Positions 55,732 through 63,974 of a DNA stretch of 64,000 bases are shown here, piece by piece. Position 1 is the stretch's first letter. Every line of letters starts with the position of its first letter. The translations under genes and the position numbers were made by a program. The DNA comes from Acuticoccus sediminis (GTDB taxonomy: Bacteria > Pseudomonadota > Alphaproteobacteria > Rhizobiales > Amorphaceae): positions 1,550,001-1,614,000 of the forward strand of contig NZ_QHHQ01000001.1 in assembly GCF_003258595.1 (NCBI RefSeq). The letters are read 5' to 3'. Under the pieces are notes generated by a model. It saw only the letters and a program-made list of their open reading frames with translations, did not search any database and was not told the origin of the DNA.

Positions 55732-56655
55732 CTATTGCTGCGTTTTCTTGTGGGCCGCGAGGGCGGCGAGGCGCTGGTCACGCCAGCGGCTCATCTCGGC
55801 GATACCGGCCGGGGAGGGAGCCGACCCCCACGCCTCGATGCAGCGGGCGATATTCTCCTCGCTGAGTGCGGCGTCCGGGTCGCTCGACTCGGCGACGCGG
55901 CGGAAGAACGGGCTGTACCGCCCGATATAGTCGGCGAGGCCCGCCGGGGCGTTCAGCTCGCCCACCTGGAACGGGCCGATGAAGGACCAGCGCAGGCCGA
56001 GGCCGTCGGACACCGTCTTGTCGAGGTCTTCCGGCGAGACGTAGCCCTCTCCCACCAGCCGGAAGGCTTCGACCAGCAGGGCGGCCTGGAGGCGGTTGAG
56101 GATGAAGCCGTCCACCTCCTTCTTCACCGTGATCGGCTTCTGCCCCAGCGCCTCGAACATCGCGCGGGTCTTCGCGATCGCCGCGTCGTCGGTCCACGGC
56201 GCGCCGGAGAGCTCGACCACCGGCACGAGGTGCGGCGGGTTGACGGGATGCGCGACGAGACAGCGGGCGCGCCCGGCGAGACCTTCGGTGAAGAGGGAGC
56301 ACTGGAGCGCGGAGGTGGACGAGGCGAGCACCGTGTCCGGCGCGGCGAGGCGGTCGAGCTCGGCGAAGATTTCAAGCTTGGCGTCGAGCCGTTCGGGACC
56401 GTTCTCCTGGACGTGGGCCGCGCCCTCCAGCGCGGCCGCGACCGAGGGGGCGGCGGACAGGCGGGCGTGCGCGGCATCGGGGTCGTCGCAGAGGCCGTGC
56501 GCTGCGAGGGTCCCGAGGGCTCCGGCGCACTCGGCGACCGCTGCCTCGGCGGCGCCGTCGACCACGTCGTAGAGGCTGACGGTCCATCCCCCGCGCGCGA
56601 ACACCATCGCCCAGGCTCGTCCGATGAGCCCTGCCCCGATGATAGCGGCCTTCAT
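55732..56655 (-). CDS. Lambda-crystallin/carnitine dehydrogenase-like 3-hydroxy acid dehydrogenase
   Basis: A 307-residue 3-hydroxyacyl-CoA dehydrogenase-fold enzyme. Seen: NAD-binding AAIIGAGLIGRAWA at the N-terminus with an Asp ending strand 2 (SLYDVV), ASSTSALQCSLF, the catalytic His in AHPVNPPHLVPVVEL, and FILNRLQAALLVEAFRLV of the C-terminal domain. This pattern fits L-gulonate 3-dehydrogenase, L-carnitine dehydrogenase and related free-acid dehydrogenases. The ATG at 56655 begins the Rossmann fold; a longer frame upstream is not needed. Divergent from gntR and 8 nt before the BKACE gene. Confidence 0.88.
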   Translation of the reverse strand: MKAAIIGAGLIGRAWAMVFARGGWTVSLYDVVDGAAEAAVAECAGALGTLAAHGLCDDPDAAHARLSAAPSVAAALEGAAHVQENGPERLDAKLEIFAELDRLAAPDTVLASSTSALQCSLFTEGLAGRARCLVAHPVNPPHLVPVVELSGAPWTDDAAIAKTRAMFEALGQKPITVKKEVDGFILNRLQAALLVEAFRLVGEGYVSPEDLDKTVSDGLGLRWSFIGPFQVGELNAPAGLADYIGRYSPFFRRVAESSDPDAALSEENIARCIEAWGSAPSPAGIAEMSRWRDQRLAALAAHKKTQQ

Positions 56656-56715
56656 AGTGTCTCCCTCGCCGGCACCTCGACGTGCGGAGCCGGGTGCATG
56701 CCGCTTGCTGCGGTC

Positions 56716-56725
56716 TGTGATCACA
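56716..56725. promoter_or_regulatory. Candidate GntR operator
   Basis: TGTGATCACA is a perfect 10-bp palindrome in the 111-bp divergent gap, 41 bp before the GntR start and 60 bp before the dehydrogenase start. Size and position suit an FCD-type GntR repressor that controls both directions. Confidence 0.5.
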
Positions 56726-56766
56726 CTTACGCTGGACGAGACAGTCCCATTTGTCGAGAGCGTTCA

Positions 56767-57468
56767 ATGACCGAAAGCGACGCCGAAGTTCGTAGCCCAG
56801 CGGCTTGCCGCAAGGTCACGCTCGGCACCCAGGTCTACGAGGCGCTCTGCGACCGTCTGGTCGGTGGCGAGCTTGCTCCGGGCGAGAAGCTGTCGCTCCG
56901 GAACCTGGCGGATTCGCTCGGCACGTCGGTGATGCCGGTGCGCGAGGCGGTGTCCCGCCTCGTCGCCGACGAGGCGCTCGAGGTATCGCCGAGCCGGGCG
57001 ATCTCCGTCCCCGTCATGACGCGCGCGATGTTCTGCGAGCTGACCACGGTGCGGGTCGCCATCGAGGGCTTCGCGGTGGAGCAGGCGGCCTACAACCACC
57101 GGGCCCGCGACCTCGCGATCCTGAGCGCTCACGACGCCGCCTTCCGGCACGAGTGCAACGCGATGATCCCCGACCGCGTGGCGGCGCTCCGCGCGAACCG
57201 CGACTTCCACTTCGCCCTCTACGCCGCCGCCGACCTGGCGACACTGATGCCGATCATCACCGGGCTGTGGCTGAAGATCGGTCCGGTCCTCAACCTCGAC
57301 ATGCGCCTCTCCTCGCAGCGCCTCGCGATCGGCGGTGCGGAGGCGCAGCACGCCCGCATCATCGAGGCCCTCAGGCGGCGGGACGGGGCCGAGGCGCGCG
57401 CCGCCATCACCCGGGACATCGAGACCACCGCCGGCCTGATCGCATCCACTGGGCGGCTGACCCCGTAA
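56767..57468 (+). CDS. GntR-family regulator (FCD domain)
   Basis: A 233-residue FadR-subfamily regulator. Seen: N-terminal winged helix (about 17-85; LAPGEKLSLRNLADSLGTS then VMPVREAVSRLVADEALE) and an all-helical FCD effector domain (about 95-225) with RANRDFHFALYAAA and AQHARIIEALRRRD, whose Asp/His residues commonly bind a metal and a carboxylate ligand. It is divergent from the dehydrogenase-BKACE genes and upstream of an SDR, so it probably controls this catabolic cluster in response to a small acid. Confidence 0.88.
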   Translation: MTESDAEVRSPAACRKVTLGTQVYEALCDRLVGGELAPGEKLSLRNLADSLGTSVMPVREAVSRLVADEALEVSPSRAISVPVMTRAMFCELTTVRVAIEGFAVEQAAYNHRARDLAILSAHDAAFRHECNAMIPDRVAALRANRDFHFALYAAADLATLMPIITGLWLKIGPVLNLDMRLSSQRLAIGGAEAQHARIIEALRRRDGAEARAAITRDIETTAGLIASTGRLTP

Positions 57469-57508
57469 TCCAATAAGAAGAACCAAACATAATGAGCGGG
57501 AGGACACC

Positions 57509-58285
57509 ATGGAACTTGGGTTGAAGGACTTGCGGGTCCTGGTCACGGCGGGCGCGGCCGGCATCGGCCGCGAGACGGCGCGCGCCTTCGCGGAGGAGGG
57601 CGCGCGCGTCCACGTCTGCGACGTCGACGAGGACGCGCTGGAGGAGCTCGCGGAGTCCGACCCGGGCCTCACCCGGAGCATCTGCGATGTCGCGGACCGG
57701 GGTGCGGTGGACCGTCTCTTCGCCGATGCGCTCGGCGCGCTCGGCGGCCTCGACGTCCTCATCAACAACGCCGGCATCGCGGGGCCGACCGCCTACGTCG
57801 ACGAGATCGACCCGCTCGACTGGGACCGCACCGTCCAGGTCTGCCTGACCGGCCAGTTCAACTGCGCGCGGCTCGCGGTGCCGCACCTGAAGCAGTCCGC
57901 CAACCCGTCGATCGTCAATCTTTCCTCGGCGGCGGGCAAGTTCGGGTTCGGGCTGCGCTCGCCCTACGCGGCGGCAAAGTGGGGCGTCGTCGGGTTCACC
58001 AAGTCGCTGGCGATCGAGCTCGGGCCGTTCGGCATCCGCTGCAACGCGATCCTGCCGGGGCTCGTGGCGGGCGACCGCATCCAGCGGGTGTTCGAGGGCA
58101 AGGCGCGGGCGCGCAACGTCACGGCCAAGGAAATCGAGGCGCATGCGTTGGCGATGAACTCCATGCGCACGTTCGTCACAGCAAGGCAGATGGCCGACCA
58201 GATGCTGTTCCTCGCCTCCGAGCGCGGCCGTACCATTTCAGGACAGGCCATTTCCATCGACGGCGACACCCAGTCGCTGATGTAA
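57509..58285 (+). CDS. SDR-family oxidoreductase of the GntR cluster
   Basis: A 258-residue short-chain dehydrogenase. Seen: TAGAAGIGRE nucleotide motif, Asp after strand 2 (HVCDVDED) favouring NAD+, NNAGIAG, catalytic Ser in LSSAAG, Y-x3-K in YAAAK, and a C-terminal SGQAISIDGD. GGGAGGACACC precedes the ATG. The Glu/Asp-rich start and position after gntR suggest a catabolic dehydrogenase; the substrate is not evident. Confidence 0.86.
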   Translation: MELGLKDLRVLVTAGAAGIGRETARAFAEEGARVHVCDVDEDALEELAESDPGLTRSICDVADRGAVDRLFADALGALGGLDVLINNAGIAGPTAYVDEIDPLDWDRTVQVCLTGQFNCARLAVPHLKQSANPSIVNLSSAAGKFGFGLRSPYAAAKWGVVGFTKSLAIELGPFGIRCNAILPGLVAGDRIQRVFEGKARARNVTAKEIEAHALAMNSMRTFVTARQMADQMLFLASERGRTISGQAISIDGDTQSLM

Positions 58286-58342
58286 CAGTCGGCGACGACG
58301 AGACCGGGGCGGGGCCACCCGTCCATCAGACGAGGCACTCCC

Positions 58343-60640
58343 ATGGCACAGCGTTCCGGGCGTATCGAAGACGCCCGCTTCATCACCGGCCACGGCCGAT
58401 ACACCGCGGACGTCGCCGACCCGTCGGCTCTGACGGCCGTCTTCGTCCGTTCGCCGGTCGCGGCCGGACGCATCGAGGCGATCGACACGGAGGCGGCCGC
58501 GGCGATGCCGGGCGTGCGCGCCATCGTCACCGCGGCGGCGCTCGCCGAGGCGGGCGTCGGCCCGGTCCAGGCGCCGCTGAACCTGACGGGACCGGACGGC
58601 ACGGTCTGGACCGCGGTGAACCGTCCGCTCCTGGCGAGCGACGTGGTGCGCTATGTCGGCGAGCCGGTGGCGCTGGTCGTCGCCGAGACGCGCGCCGCGG
58701 CGCTCGACGCGGTCGAGGCGGTCGACGTCACCTACGCGGACGCTTCGGCCGTGACGACCGTGACGGACGCGCTCGCGCCCGGCGCGCCGCTCGTCTCGGC
58801 CGACCGGCCGGGCAACGTCGGGTTCGCATGGGCGCACGGCGACCGGACGGCGGCGGACGCGGCGGTCGCGGCCGCCGCGCATCAGGTGCGGCTCACCACC
58901 AACGTCAGCCGCGTCAACGCCGGGGCGATGGAGCCGCGCAACGTCCTCGTCCGGCCGGACGGCGAGCGCTGGGAGGTCTACGTCAGCCATCAGGCGCCGC
59001 AGGCCTTCCGCGGCGCGCTCTCCGGCGCCTTCGGGCTGCCGGCGGAGGCGATCCGGGTCGTCGCCGGCGACGTCGGCGGCTCGTTCGGCATGAAGATGGG
59101 GCCGCTGCGCGAGGAGATGGTGACGTTCTTCGCCGCCCGCTCCCTCGGCGCGGCGGTGCGGTGGATCTCCGACCGGACGGAGGACTTCCTCTCCGACGAG
59201 GCCGGGCGCGACATGCTCATGCACATCGCGCTGGGCGTCGACGCGGACGGGACCTTCACCGGTCTCACCGTGGACATCGAGGCCAACCTCGGCGCCTACG
59301 CCACCGGCCGCTCGCAGCCGCCGATCTTCAATGTCGGCGGGATCGCCGGCGTCTACCGCACGCCGGTGATCGCGGCGACGGTGACCGGCGTCCTCACCAA
59401 CACGGCGCCGGTCTCTGCCTACCGCGGCGCCGGCCGGCCGGAGGCGACGCTCGCGATCGAACGCACCGTGGACAAGGCGGCGCGCGATCTCGGCTTCGAC
59501 CCGGTGGAGCTGCGCCGGCGCAACCTCATCCCGGCCGATCAGATGCCCTGGGAGTCGCCGTTCATCTTCAACTACGACTGCGGCGACTTCCCCAAGGTGC
59601 TCGCCGAGGGCGCGGCCTTCGCCGACGTCGCCGGATTCCCGGAGCGCCGGCGACAGTCCGAGGCGAACGGGAAGCTGCGCGGGCTCGGCATCGCCATGTG
59701 CGTCGAGGCGGCGGGCGGCCCCTACAAGCGCACGTCGATGGACTATTCCGACATCATCGTCGGCGAGGACGGGCGCATCGTCCTCACCGGCGGCGCCTTC
59801 AGCGCGGGCCAGGGGCTCGAGACGGCGATGATCGACCTCGTCTCCGACGCGCTCGGCCTCTCGCCCGAGCAGTTCCGCTACGTCCAGGGCGACACCGACG
59901 AGGTGCCGCAGGGCAAGGGCATGGGCGGCTCGTCGGCGATGATCTCCTGCGGCTCGGCGGCGATGGAGGCCGCGCGCGACCTCATCGCCAAGGCGACCGC
60001 AAAGGCGGCGGACAGGATGGAGGTCTCGGAGGCCGACGTCGAGTACAGCGAGGGCACCTTCCGCGTCGTCGGCACCGACCGCGTGGTCGGCCTCGCCGAG
60101 CTCGGCGCCGACGCGGCCGCCTCGGGCGAGCGCCTCGCCGGCAACGGCGCCTTCAAGCCGGAGGAGGCGACGTTCCCCAACGGCTTCCACGTCTGCGAGG
60201 TGGAGATCGACCCGGACACCGGCGCGACCACCGTCGCCAGCTATGCGGCGGTGGAGGACATCGGCCGCGTCCTCAACGAGCAGCTCGCCTCCGGGCAGAT
60301 CCATGGCGGCGTGGTGCAGGGCCTCGGCCAGATCCTGCAGGAGGACGTGGTCTACTCCCCCGGCGACGGCCAGCTCCTGTCGGCGAGCTTCATGGACTAC
60401 TCGATGCCGCGCGCGGACGACATGCCGACGATCCGCACCGCCTTCTCCAACGTAGAGACGCTCCTCAACCCGCTGCGGGTGAAGGGCGTCGGCGAGGCGG
60501 GTTCGGTGGGCGCCGTCGCGGCGGGGCTCAATGCGGTCAACGACGCGCTCGCCACGCGCGGCGTCGCCTCGTTCGACATGCCGGCGACGCCCGTCCGCGT
60601 GTGGGAGGCGCTCCGCAAGGCATCGCCCGAAGCGGTGTGA
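58343..60640 (+). CDS. Xanthine oxidase-family molybdenum-binding subunit (CoxL-like), orphan
   Basis: A 765-residue large subunit of a molybdenum hydroxylase. Seen: N-terminal GRIEDARFITGHGRYTADV, the Mo-cofactor segments AGDVGGSFGMK, SAYRGAGRPEA (AYRGAGR as in form II CoxL-like enzymes, not the Cys-containing loop of true CO dehydrogenases) and the catalytic Glu in GVGEAGSVGA. The usual medium (FAD) and small ([2Fe-2S]) subunit genes are not adjacent; the SDR lies 57 nt upstream and a secreted protein gene downstream. It must borrow its partners from elsewhere or work differently. It hydroxylates an aldehyde or N-heterocycle. Confidence 0.9.
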   Translation: MAQRSGRIEDARFITGHGRYTADVADPSALTAVFVRSPVAAGRIEAIDTEAAAAMPGVRAIVTAAALAEAGVGPVQAPLNLTGPDGTVWTAVNRPLLASDVVRYVGEPVALVVAETRAAALDAVEAVDVTYADASAVTTVTDALAPGAPLVSADRPGNVGFAWAHGDRTAADAAVAAAAHQVRLTTNVSRVNAGAMEPRNVLVRPDGERWEVYVSHQAPQAFRGALSGAFGLPAEAIRVVAGDVGGSFGMKMGPLREEMVTFFAARSLGAAVRWISDRTEDFLSDEAGRDMLMHIALGVDADGTFTGLTVDIEANLGAYATGRSQPPIFNVGGIAGVYRTPVIAATVTGVLTNTAPVSAYRGAGRPEATLAIERTVDKAARDLGFDPVELRRRNLIPADQMPWESPFIFNYDCGDFPKVLAEGAAFADVAGFPERRRQSEANGKLRGLGIAMCVEAAGGPYKRTSMDYSDIIVGEDGRIVLTGGAFSAGQGLETAMIDLVSDALGLSPEQFRYVQGDTDEVPQGKGMGGSSAMISCGSAAMEAARDLIAKATAKAADRMEVSEADVEYSEGTFRVVGTDRVVGLAELGADAAASGERLAGNGAFKPEEATFPNGFHVCEVEIDPDTGATTVASYAAVEDIGRVLNEQLASGQIHGGVVQGLGQILQEDVVYSPGDGQLLSASFMDYSMPRADDMPTIRTAFSNVETLLNPLRVKGVGEAGSVGAVAAGLNAVNDALATRGVASFDMPATPVRVWEALRKASPEAV

Positions 60641-60814
60641 CGGACCCGGAGGAAACCACCCTCGCACCAATCGCACGGTCGGCAGCCGCGGACCGTGCGC
60701 CGGGCGTTGTGACCGGAATGGCCGCTATCGTGACCCCGCTGGAACCGGGCCCACGTTGTGGGCAATATCGCCGTGTGTTACCCGGCAGCTCTGGACAGGG
60801 GGTGGAGACCGCAC

Positions 60815-61225
60815 ATGGTCACGCGGATGGTGTTCGGGTTCCTCGTCGCAGCGTTCGGCCTGGTGTCGGTTGCGTCGGCCGCCGACCAACTCAGCGCTCA
60901 GGAGATCCGCGACTTCATGCTGGGCTCGACCATGTCGGGCATCCTGGTGGAGACCAACGAGCGCTGGTACGAGTGCGTCGCCCCGTCGGGCGACACGGTC
61001 TACAACATCGAGGGCCACATCTCGACGGGCTTCGTCGAGATCTCCGAGTCGGGCGAGACGTGCTTCACCTACCCGCGCCCGCAGACGACCTCGCAGTCCT
61101 GCTTCTTCGTGGAGATGAAGGACGGCAAGAAGGTGTTCGTCGCGGTGGACAGCAAGCTCCAGTTCCGGGTCGACAGCGTGTCCCCGGGCTTCGAGCAGTG
61201 CCCCACGTCCGCGCCGGTCAGCTAG
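60815..61225 (+). CDS. Small secreted four-cysteine protein of unknown function
   Basis: A 136-residue protein with a clear signal peptide (MVTRMVFGFLVAAFGLVS..., cleavage after ASA near residue 22). The mature part has four Cys (in WYECV, GETCF, QSCFF and EQCPT), enough for two disulfides, and is rich in short beta-type stretches; I recognise no family. The ATG at 60815 is backed by GGTGGAG 7 nt upstream. It stands between the CoxL-like gene and a TSUP permease, both on the same strand, with gaps of 174 and 99 bp. Confidence 0.75.
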   Translation: MVTRMVFGFLVAAFGLVSVASAADQLSAQEIRDFMLGSTMSGILVETNERWYECVAPSGDTVYNIEGHISTGFVEISESGETCFTYPRPQTTSQSCFFVEMKDGKKVFVAVDSKLQFRVDSVSPGFEQCPTSAPVS

Positions 61226-61324
61226 ACCGCTCCACGCTCCCGCAATGCTCCGCCTCGCCGCCCGCGTCCTCGCGGGCGCCGGCGGAGCAGTCTTTCATTC
61301 TCTGCGCTGGCCGGTGACCGTCCC

Positions 61325-62077
61325 ATGGAAGCTACGGTGATCACCGTCCTTCTCGTTCTCAGCACGATCTTCGTCGGCTCGGTGATGAAGGGGGCCATCG
61401 GGATCGGCCTGCCGCTGCTGGCGACGCCGGTCCTTTCCATGTACCTCGGCGTGCCGGCGGCGGTGTCGATCGTCTCGATCCCCATCGTCGCGACGAACTT
61501 CGGGCAGGTGGTGAAGTTCCGCCGCGAGCTGCCCCGGCAGCGCTACCTGGCGCCCTTCCTCGCGGCGGGGGCGGTCGGCGTGGTGGTGGGGACGGTCGTC
61601 CTCGTCAACGCGCCGGTGGCGCTGCTGGAGATCGGTCTCGGCGGCGCGGTGCTGACCTACCTCGCCATCCAGACCTTCCTGCCCCCGCTCGTGATCCCGG
61701 ATCGCCTGAGCCGGACGCTCGGCGGGCCGGTGGGGTTCCTGACCGGCCTGCTGCAGGGCGCTGTCGGGATCTCCAGCGTCGTCAGCATCACCTTCCTTCA
61801 GGCGCTGAAGCTCGAGCGGCCGGCCTTCGTCGGCTCGATCTCCGCGATGTTCCTGATGTTCTCGGCGATCCAGATCGTCGCGCTGATGGTGGAGGGGACG
61901 ATGACGCTCGAACGGGCAGGGCTCGGGATCCTCTCCCTGCTCGCCGCCGCAGTGGGGATGGCGGTCGGCGACCGCTTCGCCTCGCGCATGACGGTGACGA
62001 TCTTCCGCCGCGCGATCTTCGCCATGCTGGCGTTCCTGGCGGCGATGCTGGTGGCGAACGGCATCACCCTCCTGTAG
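61325..62077 (+). CDS. TSUP (TauE/SafE) family permease
   Basis: A 250-residue membrane protein with about eight hydrophobic segments. Seen: the first TSUP half motif GSVMKGAIGIGLPLLATPVLS and the second-half counterpart GPVGFLTGLLQGAVGISSVV, the internal duplication characteristic of the family. Members export or import sulfite, sulfoacetate and other organic anions. No substrate clue in the surroundings. Confidence 0.88.
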   Translation: MEATVITVLLVLSTIFVGSVMKGAIGIGLPLLATPVLSMYLGVPAAVSIVSIPIVATNFGQVVKFRRELPRQRYLAPFLAAGAVGVVVGTVVLVNAPVALLEIGLGGAVLTYLAIQTFLPPLVIPDRLSRTLGGPVGFLTGLLQGAVGISSVVSITFLQALKLERPAFVGSISAMFLMFSAIQIVALMVEGTMTLERAGLGILSLLAAAVGMAVGDRFASRMTVTIFRRAIFAMLAFLAAMLVANGITLL

Positions 62078-62090
62078 CGGGGCCGCCGCC

Positions 62091-63203
62091 TCAGGCCGTG
62101 GGCTGCCCGTCGTCCGGCGGGCTGCTCGCGAGCCAGACGGCGAGGAGCTCCCACGCGACGGCGAACACCATGGGGCCGATGAAGAGCCCCGGCAGACCGA
62201 AGGTCACCGTGCCGCCGACGAGCCCCGCGAAGGTCACCGCCATGGGCGATTCCAGCCCCTGCCGCAGCGCGATCGGCTTCAGCGGGATCTCGAGCGCGGT
62301 GATCACCACAAGCAGGGTGCAGACGACGATCGAATAGACCGTGCCGTGGCTGAACCAGACCCAGACCATGATCGGCACCGTCACGAAGCCGGCCGACATC
62401 TGGGCCAGCAGCACGATGAGGACCGCCATCGCGAGGAGGCCCGCGTGCGGCACCTCGCCGGCGATCAGCACCACCCCGACCAGCAGCGACTGCAGCAGGG
62501 CGATGCCGATGACGCCCCGCGCGACGCTGCGGACGGCCGCGCTTGCGGTCGCGACGAAGTGCGTCCCGCGGGGACCGGCGATGCGCCGCGCGATCTCCTC
62601 CACCGCGTGGCTGATCTTCGGCGCCGGCTTGAAGAGGAGGCCCGCCACGACGACGGCGATGGCGAAGGCGATCACGCTCCCGGCGAGCCCGGCGATGATG
62701 TGCAGGAGCACCTTGCCCGGGCCGATGAGCGCGGTGCCGTATTCATTGGCGAAACGCTCGATGCCGCCGGTGCCGCTCTCCCAAAGGGCGGTGACCTTCG
62801 GGCCGAGGACGGGGACGTCCTTCACGGTCTCCGGCAGGGCGGGCACCGAGAGGGTGCCGCTGGCGGCCGCCTCGGCGATGTGTTCCAGCGAGATGACGAG
62901 GCTGGTGATGAGGTAGGCCGCCGGGCCGAACACCGCGGCGAGCGCGGCCAGCATCACGAGCCCGGAGGCGAGCGTCTCGCGTCCGCCGAGGTGTCGGGCG
63001 AGCCAGGCGTAGATCGGGTAGAGCGCGACCGCGAGGATGCCCGACCACATGATGATGCCGAGCAGCGGCCGGAGGAGAGCGCCGAGCAGCGCGAGGAAGG
63101 CCGCCAGCGCCGCGAGGCGGATGGCGACCGTCATGGCGGTGCGTTCGCGGCCGGGGAGGGAGTCGGCGTGGGGCGGCGCCGGGATCCCGTCCGGCTCAGG
63201 CAT
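62091..63203 (-). CDS. AI-2E family transporter
   Basis: A 370-residue membrane protein of the AI-2E (TqsA/YdiK) family with about eight spans. Seen: paired N-terminal spans around GALLRPLLGIIMWSGILAV, a soluble segment (about 110-150), and late membrane motifs GTVTFGLPGLFIGPMVFAV, the conserved GxxGLxxGP signature. Substrates are mostly unknown despite the name. An internal ATG at 63134 (MTVAIRL) is a possible start; the one at 63203 overlaps the upstream gene by 8 nt. Confidence 0.86.
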   Translation of the reverse strand: MPEPDGIPAPPHADSLPGRERTAMTVAIRLAALAAFLALLGALLRPLLGIIMWSGILAVALYPIYAWLARHLGGRETLASGLVMLAALAAVFGPAAYLITSLVISLEHIAEAAASGTLSVPALPETVKDVPVLGPKVTALWESGTGGIERFANEYGTALIGPGKVLLHIIAGLAGSVIAFAIAVVVAGLLFKPAPKISHAVEEIARRIAGPRGTHFVATASAAVRSVARGVIGIALLQSLLVGVVLIAGEVPHAGLLAMAVLIVLLAQMSAGFVTVPIMVWVWFSHGTVYSIVVCTLLVVITALEIPLKPIALRQGLESPMAVTFAGLVGGTVTFGLPGLFIGPMVFAVAWELLAVWLASSPPDDGQPTA

Positions 63204-63726
63204 GGGCGCGGTGTCGTCTGCGCAGGCGCTCCACCAGGATCATCAGCACGATGGCCGCGACCGCCAGCACGAACAGCACCCACATGTACTCTTCGAGGAC
63301 CGCCACCGCCGCCGTCGCGAGGCCGAGCGCGGTGCCGATGAAAGTCATGCGCCAATTGCCGTGGACGCCGGCCGTGAACGCGCCCAGCGCCAGCGCGAGA
63401 CCGCAGCCGAGGCCGGTCTCGACGTTGTCGAAGCGGCCGGCCGACTCGTAGACGTGCACCAGGACGACGGCGCCCAGGACGCCGATCCAGTGGAAGGCGA
63501 TCGGCAGCGCCGAGCTCCAGTTGGTGAGCGAGTAGCCGCCGTGCAGGCGGTCGAAGACGAACGCGGCGAGTGCGTAGGCGCCGACGAGGAAGAACCAGGC
63601 ACTGTCCGTCGAGCCGGGGGACACGTCGGCGGCCGCGATGGCCGCGAACGCCAGGCCGATCAGGATGATGGAGACGACGATCTCGACGATTGCCAGACGG
63701 CGAGGCTTGCCTGCTTGCTCGGCCAT
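63196..63726 (-). CDS. Small polytopic membrane protein, unknown function
   Basis: A 176-residue protein with five or so hydrophobic segments (about 13-33, 43-60, 74-93, 105-125, 132-165), a basic C-terminus (RLRRRHRAHA) and no motif I recognise. It overlaps the AI-2E gene by 8 nt and is upstream of it, so they are one operon. A role linked to that transporter is a guess. Confidence 0.7.
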   Translation of the reverse strand: MAEQAGKPRRLAIVEIVVSIILIGLAFAAIAAADVSPGSTDSAWFFLVGAYALAAFVFDRLHGGYSLTNWSSALPIAFHWIGVLGAVVLVHVYESAGRFDNVETGLGCGLALALGAFTAGVHGNWRMTFIGTALGLATAAVAVLEEYMWVLFVLAVAAIVLMILVERLRRRHRAHA

Positions 63727-63974
63727 AGGTGTCGCGAACCCTTTTTTCCATCGACCGGTGCGGCCGCCCGATCCAGTGTGTCTAACTGATCGTTAAAGCA
63801 GATTTGGCGGCGCGGCCACCCGCCGACTGTCCGCTTTGTTGCCGGAAAATGGTCGATTCGATGCCACCGTACCGCGCCCGCGGCGACCCTGTCGCACGCT
63901 GGACCTCCTCCAGATGGCTTGACAGATGCGACTGGTTCTCAATATCAACTAAGGGCTTCGCAAGGGATGGGACC
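63727..63974. promoter_or_regulatory. Intergenic region with a possible promoter for a gene leaving the window
   Basis: The region separates the small membrane gene from an ORF at the window edge. TTGACA at 63919-63924 is followed 17-18 bp later by ATATCA/TATCAA (63942-63948). The spacer and -10 carry GGTTCTCAATATCA, which resembles Fur-type iron boxes. Nothing else stands out. Confidence 0.4.

Noticed and set aside
57979-61317. 1112-codon plus-strand frame over the SDR, CoxL and secreted protein genes
   Set aside because: Out-of-frame read of real genes with low-complexity Arg/Gly/Ala composition.
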